From: Variovorax paradoxus
Lineage (GTDB): Bacteria > Pseudomonadota > Gammaproteobacteria > Burkholderiales > Burkholderiaceae_C
Assembly: GCF_018614955.1 (NCBI RefSeq)
Contig: NZ_JAGGNV010000018.1
Span: forward strand, 62,001-126,000
Direction of reading: 5' to 3'
DNA length: 64,000 nucleotides
Position 1 is the first letter of the stretch. Each line of letters starts with the position of its first letter. Below the pieces are notes generated by a model. It saw nothing but the letters and a program-made list of their open reading frames with translations. It was not told the origin of the DNA and ran no database searches. Below are positions 1 to 12,485 of this stretch, piece by piece. Made by a program: the position numbers and the translations under genes.

Positions 1-383
1 TGCTTCAAGGTCTGGCCGGCCAGCGTGGCTTGCACCTCATAGCGGCCGGGCTCGAGGCGCGCCACCATGAACGGGCCTTCCGCCGTCACATGCGCCAGCA
101 CGTCGCGGCCGGCGGCATCGCGCACGGTCACGGAGACGTCGGCGGCGAAATCCGCGCGCGTGCCGTCCTTGATCGCGAATTCGAAGGTCGCCGGCCATCG
201 CGGAGCGACGCTCTGCATCAGTGCAGCTTCGTCGCTGCTGATGCCGCCGCTCATGTACTCGACGCCATTGGTCATGTGGATGGGCGGGTTGTAGGCCGCA
301 TGCGCCGCCAGTGCACCGAAAAGCGATGCGCCACCGAGTGCCAGGGCGGCCACGGGCCGCCGGATCCGGGTTGTGTTCTTCAT
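1..383 (-). CDS. small secreted protein, carboxypeptidase-regulatory-like fold, C-terminus cut off
   Basis: The start at 383 is preceded by a purine-rich stretch (AAGGGGAAA) and gives an N-terminal signal peptide (MKNTTRIRRPVAALAL, then a hydrophobic run ending AHA). The mature part begins YNPPIHMTNGVEYMSGG and continues into a domain with ARLEPGRYEVQATLAGQTL, a pattern typical of small beta-sandwich carboxypeptidase-regulatory-like domains. The reading frame is still open at base 1, so the end is missing. It is clearly a paralogue of the gene at 494-991 (shared NPPI.M..G.EYM and LEPG.YEV.ATLAG). It probably acts in the periplasm or at the cell surface. The substrate is unknown. Confidence 0.7.
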   Translation of the reverse strand, partial: MKNTTRIRRPVAALALGGASLFGALAAHAAYNPPIHMTNGVEYMSGGISSDEAALMQSVAPRWPATFEFAIKDGTRADFAADVSVTVRDAAGRDVLAHVTAEGPFMVARLEPGRYEVQATLAGQTLK

Positions 384-493
384 TGCCGTTTCCCCTTGCT
401 CGGGTTGATGAGATCGGTGGAGGCGCGGCATGTGCACTCCACGCCCGGACTATGGGCGGCAAGACTTAGGCGAAGCTGAATCAGCGAGAGCGC

Positions 494-991
494 TCAGTCG
501 CTGGTGCGGGCCGCGGCTTGTTGTTCCGGCATGAGCTGCCCGGTCGCGGCGGCGAAATCGACGTTGGATGGCCAGACGAAGGCAGCGCGAGACGCCATTC
601 CGTTGAGCACGATCAGCGGCTGCTGCAGCGTGATCCCGGCCAGCGTGGCCTCGACCTCGTAGGCGCCGGGCTCGAGCCGCGCCAGCATGAAGGGAGCGCC
701 CGAAACGGCCTCCATCACCGGCCGGCCCGAATAGCGTTCGCGCACCACCACCTTGACGTCGGCCGGTACCTCGCCCGGTTTGGCGCGGTTGACCGAGAAC
801 TCCAGCGTCGCCGCCCAGCGCGGCGAGACCATGCGCATGAACGCCGCCTCGGCGCTGCTTTTTCCGCCGCACATGTATTCGATGCCCTGCGCCATGCGGA
901 TGGGCGGGTTCGTCGTCAGTGCGTGCGCCGAAGTCCATGCACCAAGGAAAGCCAGGGCCACCGTGGGCCACCAAAACCGGGTTGCTTTCAT
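494..991 (-). CDS. small secreted protein, carboxypeptidase-regulatory-like fold
   Basis: This 165-residue protein starts at 991, where AGGAAGG sits at good spacing upstream. The longer reading from 1024 was rejected because the signal peptide begins at MKATRFWWPTVALAF. Cleavage is likely after SAHA. The mature domain has the motif ARLEPGAYEVEATLAG followed by LQQPLIVL, as in the neighbouring partial gene, so the two form a tandem duplication. The short C-terminal tail (MPEQQAAARTSD) is hydrophilic. A periplasmic or surface location is predicted. No enzymatic motif is visible and the role is unknown. Confidence 0.72.
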   Translation of the reverse strand: MKATRFWWPTVALAFLGAWTSAHALTTNPPIRMAQGIEYMCGGKSSAEAAFMRMVSPRWAATLEFSVNRAKPGEVPADVKVVVRERYSGRPVMEAVSGAPFMLARLEPGAYEVEATLAGITLQQPLIVLNGMASRAAFVWPSNVDFAAATGQLMPEQQAAARTSD

Positions 992-1154
992 CGCTTGCCT
1001 TCCTCGCTCCAAAAACGGCGCCAATCCGCCGGAATTGTGCTTAGCAAGAGTCGGGCTAGGTATAGCGTTTACGAGGATTGGCGCCGTGAAGCGGCCTCGG
1101 CGGGCGGCTCGGCATGCGGTATTTCACGAACCCGGCGGCAGGCCGGGTTCGCAG

Positions 1155-3806
<2,652 letters not shown>

Positions 3807-3884
3807 CTACGTCTCTTGAAAGACCAAACCCGCGGAATGCCGCGGGCTGTCTGCGCCAGGCGCCGTCTTTCGCGGGCTCGCGCT

Positions 3885-4991
3885 TCAAATCCTCATCGGC
3901 ATCACGACGTACTTGAACGACACGTTATCGGGGATGGTCATCAGCACCGAGCTGTTGGAATCGGCCAGGTCCAGCTTCACCATGTCCTGGCTCATGTTGG
4001 CCAGCGCATCGATCAGGTAGGTCACGTTGAAGCCGATTTCGATGGTGTCGCCGCCGTAGTCGATGTCGAGCTCATCCTGCGCTTCTTCCTGTTCGGCGTT
4101 GTTCGAAGCGATGCGCAGGGTGCCGGGCTCGATGTTGAGCCGCACACCCTTGAATTTCTCGCTCGTCAGGATCGCGGTGCGCTGCAGGCTGGCCAAGAGC
4201 GGCGCGCGGCCCAAGGTTACGCTGTTCTTGTGGGTCTTGGGGATCACGCGGTTGTAGTCGGGGAACTTGCCCTCGACCAGCTTGGTGACGAATTCCATGC
4301 CGCCGAAGCTGAACTTGGCCTGGTTGTTGGCGAACTGCATCTCGATCGCGCCCTCGGCATCCGACAGCAGGCGCTGCATCTCGAGCACCGTCTTGCGCGG
4401 CAGGATGACTTCCTGGCGCGGCACCTCGACGTCGAGCATGGCCGATGCGAAGGCCAGGCGGTGCCCGTCGGTGGCCACCAGGCTCAACTGCTTGCCCTCG
4501 GCCACGAACAGGATGCCGTTGAGGTAGTAGCGGATGTCGTGCACCGCCATCGCGAACGAAACCTGGTTCAGCAGGTCTTTCAGCGTCTTCTGCGGCACGC
4601 TGAACACCGGGCCGAAATTGGCAGATTCCTGCACCAGCGGGAAGTCTTCGGCCGGCAGCGACTGCAGCGTGAAGCGGCTCTTGCCGCCCTTGAGCACCAG
4701 CTTGCTGGCGCTCGACTCGAGACTCACCGTCTGGTCGGCCGGCATGGTGCGCAGGATGTCGATCAGCTTGCGTGCGCCGATGGTCGTGGTGAAGTTGCCT
4801 TCGTCGCCGCCGAGCTCGGCGTGCGTGCGGATCTGGATCTCGAGGTCGCTGGTGGTCAGCTGCAGGTTGCCGCCGGTCTTGCGGATCAGCACGTTGGCCA
4901 GGATCGGCAGCGTGTGGCGCCGCTCAACGATGCCCGCCACCGACTGCAGCGCGGCGAGGACTTTATCTTGTGTTGCCTTCAAAACGATCAT
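3885..4991 (-). CDS. dnaN: DNA polymerase III beta subunit (sliding clamp)
   Basis: This is the ring-shaped processivity clamp that tethers DNA polymerase III to DNA and recruits clamp-binding repair proteins. The 368-residue length is standard. The N-terminus MIVLKATQDKVLAALQSVAG, the internal LPAEDFPL and the C-terminal YVVMPMRI are all characteristic; the last forms part of the clamp-binding pocket. It is followed by gyrB after a gap of about 110 bases. Its 5' leader runs directly into the AT-rich segment of the proposed origin, so origin unwinding and dnaN transcription share sequence. Confidence 0.98.
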   Translation of the reverse strand: MIVLKATQDKVLAALQSVAGIVERRHTLPILANVLIRKTGGNLQLTTSDLEIQIRTHAELGGDEGNFTTTIGARKLIDILRTMPADQTVSLESSASKLVLKGGKSRFTLQSLPAEDFPLVQESANFGPVFSVPQKTLKDLLNQVSFAMAVHDIRYYLNGILFVAEGKQLSLVATDGHRLAFASAMLDVEVPRQEVILPRKTVLEMQRLLSDAEGAIEMQFANNQAKFSFGGMEFVTKLVEGKFPDYNRVIPKTHKNSVTLGRAPLLASLQRTAILTSEKFKGVRLNIEPGTLRIASNNAEQEEAQDELDIDYGGDTIEIGFNVTYLIDALANMSQDMVKLDLADSNSSVLMTIPDNVSFKYVVMPMRI

Positions 4992-5260
4992 GTGTCTTAC
5001 CTCTTCCTTATTTCTTTAATTCAACTTAGTAGTAGTAGATAAGGGACGCCCTCAGCTGTGGACAGGGCGATTTTCCGCTTTCCCGACAGCCACTTGGGTG
5101 AGCCGGCTGGCTGTGCGCAGCCGCGCTTTGCTGCTGTCGTGCAAAGGCGGACAACTTCGGGTTGCGCACGACGGCTGTGGACAAGCTGCAGCTTGTGCCG
5201 GAACTGTCCCCAGAGTTGTCCTTTGACAGGCTTTCGTGAATCTGCGATGACGCTCATTCC
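4992..5260. other. candidate replication origin (oriC), dnaN-dnaA intergenic region
   Basis: This 269-base gap contains, read on the minus strand, a DnaA-box-like TTGTCCACA (5176-5184), a second box-like CTGTCCACA (5057-5065), a GC-rich stretch, four consecutive CTA triplets (5027-5038) and then an AT-rich run (about 5000-5026). Box, GC-rich spacer, trios and AT-rich DNA in that order match the basal unwinding system described for bacterial origins. The box-to-trio spacing of 18 bases is longer than in Bacillus subtilis, and both boxes deviate from TTATCCACA. No convincing gene lies here. The location rests on gene context and these motifs. Confidence 0.65.
5027..5038 (-). repeat. DnaA-trio-like tandem triplet (four TAG/CTA repeats)
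   Basis: Four uninterrupted TAG triplets on the plus strand (CTA on the minus strand) sit between the GC-rich box region and the AT-rich leader of dnaN. In the known unwinding module, single-stranded 3'-GAT-5' repeats are bound by the DnaA filament. The orientation relative to the boxes at 5057 and 5176 is the expected one. Confidence 0.55.
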
Positions 5261-6640
5261 TCAGCCCTTGAGGGTTTGCTCGAGCACGTGCAGCTGCTGA
5301 TTGAGCTCGGTGAGCTGCTGGCGCTCGCCCGAGATCTTTCGCACCGCGTGGAGCACCGTCGTGTGGTCGCGGCCGCCGAACAGCTCGCCGATCTCCGGCA
5401 GGCTCTTCTGGGTCAGCTCCTTGGCCAGGTACATGGCGATCTGGCGCGGCCGGGCGATCGATGCCGGGCGCTTCTTCGAATACATGTCGGCGACCTTGAT
5501 CTTGTAGTAGTCGGCCACCGTCTTCTGGATGTTCTCGACCGAGATCTGCCGATTCTGGATCGAGAGCAAGTCACGCAATGCTTCGCGTGCGAGCGCGATC
5601 GAAATCTCTTTCTGGTTGAAGCGCGAGTAGGCCAGGATCTTGCGCAGCGCGCCTTCGAGCTCGCGCACGTTGGAGCGCACGTTCTTGGCGACGAAGAAGG
5701 CCACTTCCTCGGGCATCTCGGCGCTTTCGGCGCGCGCCTTGTTGATCAGGATCGCCACGCGCATCTCGAGCTCGGGCGGCTCGATCGCGACCGTGAGGCC
5801 GGAATCGAAGCGCGAGACCAGCCGTTCGTGGATGTCCGCCAGGCCCTTGGGATAGGTGTCGCTCGTCATCACGATGTGCGACTTCTTAGCGAGCAGGGCC
5901 TCGAAGGCGTTGAAGAATTCTTCCTGCGTCCGATCCTTGTTGGCGAAGAACTGGACGTCGTCGATCAAGAGCAGGTCGAGCGAGTGATAGCGCTCCTTGA
6001 ACTCGTCGAAAGTCTTGCGCTGATAGGCTTTGACCACATCCGAAACGAATTGCTCCGCATGGATGTAGAGAACTTTGGCGTCCGGCCGGTCAGACAGGAG
6101 CCGGTTGCCCACCGCATGCATCAGGTGCGTCTTGCCCAGGCCGACCCCGCCGTAGATGAAGAGCGGGTTGTAAAGATGGCCCGGCATGCCGGCCACGTGC
6201 ATCGCCGCGGCGCGCGCCATCCGGTTGGCTGTGCCTTCGACCAGCGTATCGAAAGTCAGCCCGGAGTTCAGCCTGTTCTTGAACGCGGTGCTGCTCAGGT
6301 CTTCGCCCGGGCCGGCCACGTCGCGCGGCACATCGGTCTCGGAGACGATGGCCATCGAGACAGGCCTGGTAACGATTTCCCGAGGAGCAAGCGCTAACTC
6401 GATGATCACCGGCTGACCGTAGAGCTTCTCGGCCATGGAGGCGATCTTGCCGGCGTACTGGGCCCGGATCCAGTCGAGCTTGAAGCGGTTGGCGACGAAG
6501 ACCGTGACGCGCGAAAGATCGTCCGCGACCCTCGCGGTCAGCGGCTTGATCCAGGTATTGAACTGCTGTTCGGACAGCTCCTGCGCGAGCTGGTCGACGC
6601 AGGCCTGCCAAAGGCTGTCACCGACGCCGTCACTCGGCAT
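5261..6640 (-). CDS. dnaA: chromosomal replication initiator protein DnaA
   Basis: This is the AAA+ initiator that binds DnaA boxes and opens oriC. The 459-residue product has domain I ([21 protein letters not shown]), a linker, then the AAA+ core with Walker A GGVGLGKT near residue 163 and Walker [11 protein letters not shown] near residue 222. The C-terminal domain IV carries the DNA-binding signature [12 protein letters not shown] near residue 421. It is the first gene of the leftward dnaA-dnaN-gyrB group, separated from dnaN by the candidate origin. The opposite flank holds further DnaA boxes, which suggests autoregulation. Confidence 0.98.
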   Translation of the reverse strand: MPSDGVGDSLWQACVDQLAQELSEQQFNTWIKPLTARVADDLSRVTVFVANRFKLDWIRAQYAGKIASMAEKLYGQPVIIELALAPREIVTRPVSMAIVSETDVPRDVAGPGEDLSSTAFKNRLNSGLTFDTLVEGTANRMARAAAMHVAGMPGHLYNPLFIYGGVGLGKTHLMHAVGNRLLSDRPDAKVLYIHAEQFVSDVVKAYQRKTFDEFKERYHSLDLLLIDDVQFFANKDRTQEEFFNAFEALLAKKSHIVMTSDTYPKGLADIHERLVSRFDSGLTVAIEPPELEMRVAILINKARAESAEMPEEVAFFVAKNVRSNVRELEGALRKILAYSRFNQKEISIALAREALRDLLSIQNRQISVENIQKTVADYYKIKVADMYSKKRPASIARPRQIAMYLAKELTQKSLPEIGELFGGRDHTTVLHAVRKISGERQQLTELNQQLHVLEQTLKG

Positions 6641-6690
6641 GGGTGCTCTGAAATGTGGTGTGTCCCTCGGCCATTTTTTCGTTTTGCTGT

Positions 6691-6749
6691 TGTGGATAGT
6701 CGCACCCGTGATGGGCCGTCGATTCTAACTTGTCAAAACCTTATCCACA
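6691..6749. promoter_or_regulatory. DnaA boxes in the dnaA-rpmH gap
   Basis: A perfect DnaA box TTATCCACA lies at 6741-6749 on the plus strand, and a one-mismatch box CTATCCACA lies at 6691-6699 on the minus strand, both just upstream of dnaA. Their position suits autoregulation of the dnaA promoter or an auxiliary origin element. The 283-base gap (6641-6923) otherwise holds only the rpmH promoter and leader. Confidence 0.7.
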
Positions 6750-6791
6750 CCGTTGCGGCGAGCACGAAAACGGTGTGAAACCGGCCCCGGA

Positions 6792-6820
6792 TTGTTGTTC
6801 GACAGAATGTTTGCGATAAT
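6792..6820 (+). promoter_or_regulatory. sigma-70-type promoter of rpmH
   Basis: A -35-like TTGTTG (6792-6797) and a -10 GATAAT (6815-6820) are separated by 17 bases, about 100 bases before rpmH. The -10 matches the consensus at five of six positions and the -35 is weaker. It would drive rpmH and probably the rnpA-yidD-yidC genes behind it. Confidence 0.55.
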
Positions 6821-6923
6821 CGCGGGTTTCCCTGAAAACCTCTTTGTGTGTTTCGGGGTATTCAGCAGTCCCCCGGGCCCCTGGGTCGGAAAATCGGCCT
6901 CCGGGTCAATCAGGAAAACCATC

Positions 6924-7058
6924 ATGAAACGCACTTACCAAGCATCCAAAGTCCGCCGCGCCCGTACCCACGGCTTTCTGGTCCGCATGAAGACCCGCGG
7001 CGGCCGTGCCGTGATCAACGCGCGCCGCGCCAAGGGCCGCAAGCGCCTCGCCGTCTAA
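6924..7058 (+). CDS. rpmH: 50S ribosomal protein L34
   Basis: This 44-residue, very basic protein of the large ribosomal subunit starts [18 protein letters not shown] and ends [11 protein letters not shown], the invariant L34 pattern. It is the first gene of the rpmH-rnpA-yidD-yidC-mnmE group next to the origin. A longer in-frame reading from 6753 would run through the promoter and is not credible. Confidence 0.98.
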   Translation: MKRTYQASKVRRARTHGFLVRMKTRGGRAVINARRAKGRKRLAV

Positions 7059-7133
7059 CGGCGTCTGCAGTTACCGTTGCCAGTCGTACCGCTGCCGCCG
7101 CTATCGTTCGTCGGCGCATTGCGGTTGGCTCCC

Positions 7134-7520
7134 ATGCAGCGGCTCAAGACCCGCGCGCAATTCCAGGCCGTACTCGCAGGTGCCACCGTGGCGCGCACCG
7201 CCCACTTCGCATTGCACCGCTGCGCGCTCGATGCGCAGTCCGATGCCACGCCACTGTTTGAAACACAGGACGTGTGGCTCGGCGCAATGGTTCCCAAACG
7301 CTGGGCCCGCCGTGCGGTCACCCGCAACGCCATCAAGCGCCAGATCTATCAAGTGAGCGCCGCCTCCGAAGCTTTCTTGCCGCCCGCGGCGCACGTCGTG
7401 CGCCTGCGTTCTGCTTTCGATCGCAAGGAATTCGTGAGCGCGACCTCCGACAAGCTCAAGGCCGCTGTCCGCGCCGAGCTCCAGCAACTGCTGGAGCGGG
7501 CTGCCACGGCGCGCGCATGA
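7134..7520 (+). CDS. rnpA: ribonuclease P protein component
   Basis: This is the protein cofactor of RNase P, which removes 5' leaders from tRNA precursors. The chosen ATG at 7134 gives 128 residues beginning MQRLKTRAQFQAVLAG, the usual family length. A TTG at 7077 would add 19 residues with no family resemblance. The RNR-type motif is present as AVTRNAIKRQIYQV. The stop overlaps the yidD start (ATGA), indicating translational coupling in the conserved rpmH operon. The N-terminal start is slightly uncertain because no strong ribosome-binding site is visible. Confidence 0.93.
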   Translation: MQRLKTRAQFQAVLAGATVARTAHFALHRCALDAQSDATPLFETQDVWLGAMVPKRWARRAVTRNAIKRQIYQVSAASEAFLPPAAHVVRLRSAFDRKEFVSATSDKLKAAVRAELQQLLERAATARA

Positions 7521-7807
7521 TGCGGCGCCTGCTGATCGGCCTCGTGAAGGCCTACCGCCTGTTGCTGAGCCCGTGGCTTGGGTCATCCTGCCGCTTCGAA
7601 CCCACCTGCTCCGTCTACGCCATCGAGGCGCTCGAGCAGCATGGTGCAGCCGCCGGCAGCTATCTCACCTTGCGCCGCCTCGTCCGCTGCCAGCCCTGGT
7701 GCCAGGGCGGCCACGATCCGGTTCCTCCCAAGGCGCAGCGCCAGACCCCGGCTTCGGGCTCGCTGTTCTCCTTTCTCTCTTCCGACGACAAGAAGTCTTC
7801 TTCATGA
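7517..7807 (+). CDS. yidD: membrane protein insertion efficiency factor YidD
   Basis: This 96-residue protein shows the family core: SPWLGSSCRFEPTCSVYA followed by ALEQHGAAAG and the cysteine-containing CQPWCQGGHDPVP. The conserved cysteines and the N-terminal amphipathic helix (LLIGLVKAYRLLLSP) match YidD, a small inner-membrane-associated helper of YidC. It overlaps rnpA and yidC by four bases each (ATGA junctions). The Ser/Lys-rich tail of about 20 residues is longer than in E. coli but not unusual. Confidence 0.93.
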   Translation: MMRRLLIGLVKAYRLLLSPWLGSSCRFEPTCSVYAIEALEQHGAAAGSYLTLRRLVRCQPWCQGGHDPVPPKAQRQTPASGSLFSFLSSDDKKSSS

Positions 7808-9483
7808 ACGATATCCGCCGCACCATCCTGTGGGTGATTTTTGGCTTCTCGCTGGTGCTGCTGTGGGACCAATGGCAGGTCTACAACGGCAAGAACCCCA
7901 CCTTCCTGCCGTCGACCAAGCCTCCTGTGACTGCGACGGCACCGGCAGCCCCGCCCGCCGGCGCGGCTTCAGGTGCGGTGCCGCCGGCCAGCGTCGCGGC
8001 CACCGCCAGCAACAGCACCGGAGCCGCGGCCGTTCCGGGCGGCACGACAGCGGCGCCTACGGCGGGCGAGAAGGTGGTGGTCAGCACCGACGTGCTCAAG
8101 CTGACCTTCGATACCGAAGGCGGCTCGCTGGTGCAGAGCGAATTCATCCAGCACGACGACCTGACGGAGAAGGACAAGCCCTTCATCCTGCTCGACCAGA
8201 GCCCGAACCGTTTCTATGTGGCGCAAACCGGCCTGATCGGCGGCGCCTTCCCGACGCACAAGACGCCGATGACTTTCACCGGCGAGCGCGCGCTGAAGGA
8301 CGGCGCCAGCGAGCTGGTGCTGCGTTTCGAATCGCCGGACCTGGGCGGCGTCAAGCTGGTCAAGACCTGGACGCTCAAGCGCGGCTCTTATGACATGGCC
8401 GTGCGCCACGAGATCGTCAACACCGGCACGGCACCGGTGTCGCCGCAGCTCTATCTGCAGCTCGTGCGCGACGGCAACAAGCCGCCGGGCGAGTCGTCCT
8501 TCTATTCGACCTTCACCGGTCCGGCCGTCTACACCGAGGCCAAGAAGTACCAAAAGATCGAGTTCAAGGACATCGAGAACAACAAGGCCGACTTCGTCAA
8601 GGAATCGGCCAACGGCTACGTGGCGATGGTGCAGCATTACTTCGCCAGCGCCTGGTTGCTGAAGGACGGCATCCAGCGCGACCTGTTCGCGCGCAAGGTC
8701 GACACCAACCTCTATGCGATCGGCATGATCACCTCGGCCGGCCCGGTGGCGCCGGGCGCGAGCAAGACGATCGACGCCGAGTTCTTCGTCGGTCCCCAGG
8801 CCGAGAAGACGCTCGAAGCCGTCGCGCCGGGACTGGAGCTGGTCAAGGACTACGGCATCTTCACGATCATTTCCAAGCCGCTCTACTGGCTGCTCGACAA
8901 GCTGCACGGCATGCTCGGCAACTGGGGCTGGGCGATCGTCGCGCTCGTTGTGCTGCTCAAGGCCGCGTTCTACTGGCTCAACGCCAAGGCCTACGCCAGC
9001 ATGGCGAAGATGAAGGCCATCAATCCCAAGGTGATGGAGATGCGCGAGCGGCTCAAGGAAAAGCCGCAGGAGATGCAGCAGGAGATGATGCGCATCTACC
9101 GCGAGGAAAAAGTCAACCCGATGGGCGGCTGCTTCCCGATCCTGGTCCAGATCCCGGTGTTCATCGCGCTCTACTGGGTGCTGCTGTCCTCCGTCGAGAT
9201 GCGCCACGCGCCGTGGATCGGCTGGATCAAGGATCTGTCGGCGCCGGACCCCTGGTTCATCCTGCCGATCGTGATGACCGCCACTTCGCTGTTCCAGACC
9301 TGGCTCAACCCGACGCCGCCCGATCCGATGCAGGCCAAGCTGATGTGGATCATGCCGCTCGCATTCAGCGTGATGTTCGTCTTCTTCCCGGCCGGCCTGG
9401 TGCTGTACTGGATCACGAACAACGTGCTGTCGATCGCGCAGCAGTGGTTCATCAACAAGCGCCTGGGCGTGCTGGGCAAATAG
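7804..9483 (+). CDS. yidC: membrane protein insertase YidC (OxaA)
   Basis: This inner-membrane insertase works alone or with SecYEG. The 559-residue product has an N-terminal anchor ([21 protein letters not shown]), a Pro/Ala-rich linker, a large periplasmic beta domain from about residue 95, and the C-terminal five-helix 60KD_IMP core. The core includes the cytoplasmic loop with [20 protein letters not shown] and the segment [20 protein letters not shown]. The start is fixed by the ATGA overlap with yidD. A strong terminator follows. Confidence 0.97.
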   Translation: MNDIRRTILWVIFGFSLVLLWDQWQVYNGKNPTFLPSTKPPVTATAPAAPPAGAASGAVPPASVAATASNSTGAAAVPGGTTAAPTAGEKVVVSTDVLKLTFDTEGGSLVQSEFIQHDDLTEKDKPFILLDQSPNRFYVAQTGLIGGAFPTHKTPMTFTGERALKDGASELVLRFESPDLGGVKLVKTWTLKRGSYDMAVRHEIVNTGTAPVSPQLYLQLVRDGNKPPGESSFYSTFTGPAVYTEAKKYQKIEFKDIENNKADFVKESANGYVAMVQHYFASAWLLKDGIQRDLFARKVDTNLYAIGMITSAGPVAPGASKTIDAEFFVGPQAEKTLEAVAPGLELVKDYGIFTIISKPLYWLLDKLHGMLGNWGWAIVALVVLLKAAFYWLNAKAYASMAKMKAINPKVMEMRERLKEKPQEMQQEMMRIYREEKVNPMGGCFPILVQIPVFIALYWVLLSSVEMRHAPWIGWIKDLSAPDPWFILPIVMTATSLFQTWLNPTPPDPMQAKLMWIMPLAFSVMFVFFPAGLVLYWITNNVLSIAQQWFINKRLGVLGK

Positions 9484-9510
9484 CGGCGTCCGAGTGCCGA
9501 TTTCGAACAG

Positions 9511-9533
9511 GGGCCGCGGAAGCGGCCCTTTTT
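9511..9533 (+). terminator. Rho-independent terminator after yidC
   Basis: A perfect 7-base-pair stem GGGCCGC/GCGGCCC with a GGAA loop is followed by five Ts. It lies 30 bases after the yidC stop and just before mnmE, so mnmE may depend on read-through or its own promoter. Confidence 0.85.
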
Positions 9534-9551
9534 GCTGAAGAATCCTCACCC

Positions 9552-10958
9552 ATGCTGGCGCGCACCACCGATCCGATCGTCGCCGTCGCCACGGCTTCGG
9601 GCCGCGGCGCGGTCGGCATCGTGCGCGTTTCCGGCGCGCGGATGGCGCCCTTGATCGAGGCCGTCTGCGCGAAAAGCCTCAAGCCGCGCGAAGCCACCTA
9701 CCTGCCCTTTCGCGATGCCGGCGGCGCAGCCATCGATCACGGGCTGGCCATCCACTTTCCGGCACCGCATTCCTTCACCGGCGAAGACGTGCTCGAACTG
9801 CAGGCGCATGGCGGACCGGTGGTGCTGCAACTGCTGCTCGCGCGTTGCCTGGAAGCCGCCGCCGAAACCGATCCGGCGACCGGCCGGCCCCGGCTCGCCG
9901 GCTTGCGGGTGGCCGAGCCGGGCGAGTTCAGCCAGCGCGCCTTCCTCAATGGAAAGATCGACCTCGCGCAGGCCGAGGCGATCGCCGACCTGATCGATGC
10001 GAGTACCGAGGCGGCGGCGCGCAGTGCCGGCCGCTCGCTCTCGGGCGCGTTCTCGCAGGAGATCCACACGCTGCGCGACGCGTTGATCCGCCTGCGCATG
10101 CTGGTCGAAGCCACGCTCGACTTTCCGGAGGAAGAAATCGACTTCCTGCAAAAGGCCGATGCCCAGGGCCAGCTGGCGTCGCTGCAGGTCCAACTTAGCG
10201 CAGTCCAGCAGCGCGCACGCCAGGGTGCGTTGTTGCGCGAGGGGATCAAGGTCGTCATCGCTGGTCAGCCCAACGCAGGCAAGAGCTCGCTGCTCAATGC
10301 CCTGGCCGGGGCCGAACTCGCCATCGTGAGCCCGATCCCGGGCACCACGCGCGACGTGGTGTCGCAAACCATCCAGATCCATGGTGTGCCGCTGCATGTG
10401 GCCGACACCGCCGGGCTGCGCGACAGCGCCGACGAGGTCGAGCAGATCGGGGTCGCGCGCGCATGGGGGCAGATCGAGGGCGCCGATGCCGTGCTCTTCC
10501 TGCATGACCTGACGCGTGCCGAGCGGCCGGAATACGCGGAGGCGGACGCCGAAATCATGCGCCTGCTGAGCGAGAAGCTGCCTGCGAGCGTGCCGGTGCT
10601 CGATGTATGGAGCAAACAGGACGCGGCGCCTTTGGCCACACCGCATACCGGCATCAGCCTTTCTGCCAGGACAGGGTTCGGCATCGAGACGCTCCGGCGC
10701 CGCCTGCTCGAGGTGGCGGGTTGGCAGGCCGTGCCGGAAGGCGTCTACCTCGCGCGGGCACGCCATGTGCAGGCGCTGTCGCGCGTCGAGGAACATGTTG
10801 CCGTGGCGGCTGAGCACCTGGCGGCGCGCGCACAGGCGCTGGATCTTCTGGCCGAAGAGCTGCGTCTTGCGCAGAATGCGCTCAACGAAATTACCGGGGA
10901 ATTTGGGGCGGACGACCTGCTGGGCGTGATTTTTTCCCGTTTCTGTATCGGAAAGTAG
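9552..10958 (+). CDS. mnmE: tRNA uridine-5-carboxymethylaminomethyl modification GTPase MnmE
   Basis: With MnmG, this GTPase installs the cmnm5 group at U34 of certain tRNAs. The 468-residue product has the N-terminal folate-binding domain, and a G domain with G1 GQPNAGKS near residue 237, GTTRD (G2) and DTAG (G3). The C-terminus CIGK carries the conserved C-I-G-K motif required for modification. The length is standard. It follows yidC after a terminator, as in many proteobacteria. Confidence 0.97.
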   Translation: MLARTTDPIVAVATASGRGAVGIVRVSGARMAPLIEAVCAKSLKPREATYLPFRDAGGAAIDHGLAIHFPAPHSFTGEDVLELQAHGGPVVLQLLLARCLEAAAETDPATGRPRLAGLRVAEPGEFSQRAFLNGKIDLAQAEAIADLIDASTEAAARSAGRSLSGAFSQEIHTLRDALIRLRMLVEATLDFPEEEIDFLQKADAQGQLASLQVQLSAVQQRARQGALLREGIKVVIAGQPNAGKSSLLNALAGAELAIVSPIPGTTRDVVSQTIQIHGVPLHVADTAGLRDSADEVEQIGVARAWGQIEGADAVLFLHDLTRAERPEYAEADAEIMRLLSEKLPASVPVLDVWSKQDAAPLATPHTGISLSARTGFGIETLRRRLLEVAGWQAVPEGVYLARARHVQALSRVEEHVAVAAEHLAARAQALDLLAEELRLAQNALNEITGEFGADDLLGVIFSRFCIGK

Positions 10959-11043
10959 ACGAAAAGTGTTATGACTTGTGACTTCTGTCAGCAGAATTTA
11001 GAGCGATCGAAGATACTTCAGCCCGCACAGCAGGATTTGCAAC

Positions 11044-11511
11044 ATGTCATCGAACATCCAGGATCTTTGCCGCGCCATCGCGCAGAACACGAGTTACGAC
11101 GCTTTTGCGCCGGCCTTCAATCCGCAGCAGTGGGAAACGCTGGCCAGCTATCTGCAGCCCTTCGACCTGGCGGCCGGCCAGGTGCTGATCGACCAGGGCG
11201 CCAACGATCGCACGATCTTCCTCATCGAAAGCGGCGCGCTCAGCGTGCACTTGATCGGTGACAAGGGCCAGATGCGGCTCGCGATCCTCAATCCTGGGTC
11301 GGTGGTCGGCGAAGGAGCCTTCTTCTCCAGGCTGCCGCGCTCGGCCAACGTGGTGGCTACGGGCGCTGCGCGCGTCTGGCGCCTGACGCCCATCCGCTTC
11401 TCGGAAATGTCGAACCGCCAGCCCAACCTGGCGCTGGAGATGGCATTGGCCCTCGGCGCCGTCATTGCCAAGCGGATGGTCAACCGGCCCAAGCGCGTCG
11501 CGGTGACCTGA
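11044..11511 (+). CDS. cyclic-nucleotide-binding-domain protein (Crp-like sensor without a DNA-binding domain)
   Basis: The 155-residue protein consists of little more than a cNMP-binding beta-roll: LQPFDLAAGQVLIDQGANDRTIFLIESGALSVHL, then GSVVGEGAFFSRLPRSANVVATG, where the phosphate-binding cassette has E-G-A-F-F rather than the classical G-E-L. A short C-terminal helix (LALEMALALGAVIAKRMV) follows. No helix-turn-helix is visible, so it is not a complete transcription factor. The next gene, a zinc-ribbon membrane protein, starts 26 bases later and is probably co-transcribed. Ligand and partner are unknown. Confidence 0.8.
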   Translation: MSSNIQDLCRAIAQNTSYDAFAPAFNPQQWETLASYLQPFDLAAGQVLIDQGANDRTIFLIESGALSVHLIGDKGQMRLAILNPGSVVGEGAFFSRLPRSANVVATGAARVWRLTPIRFSEMSNRQPNLALEMALALGAVIAKRMVNRPKRVAVT

Positions 11512-11537
11512 GCCCCTTCGCATCGGAGTCGCTACAG

Positions 11538-12461
<924 letters not shown>

Positions 12462-12485
12462 AGGCCGCCCTGTACGGCGGCGTCC

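Noticed and set aside
5058..5300. 80-codon frame in the dnaN-dnaA gap
   Set aside because: Its sequence is Cys/Arg-rich without domain or ribosome-binding site, and it covers the candidate origin and the end of dnaA.
10971..11261. 96-codon frame in front of the cNMP-domain gene
   Set aside because: Most of it lies inside the real gene in another frame, and its composition is typical of an out-of-frame reading.
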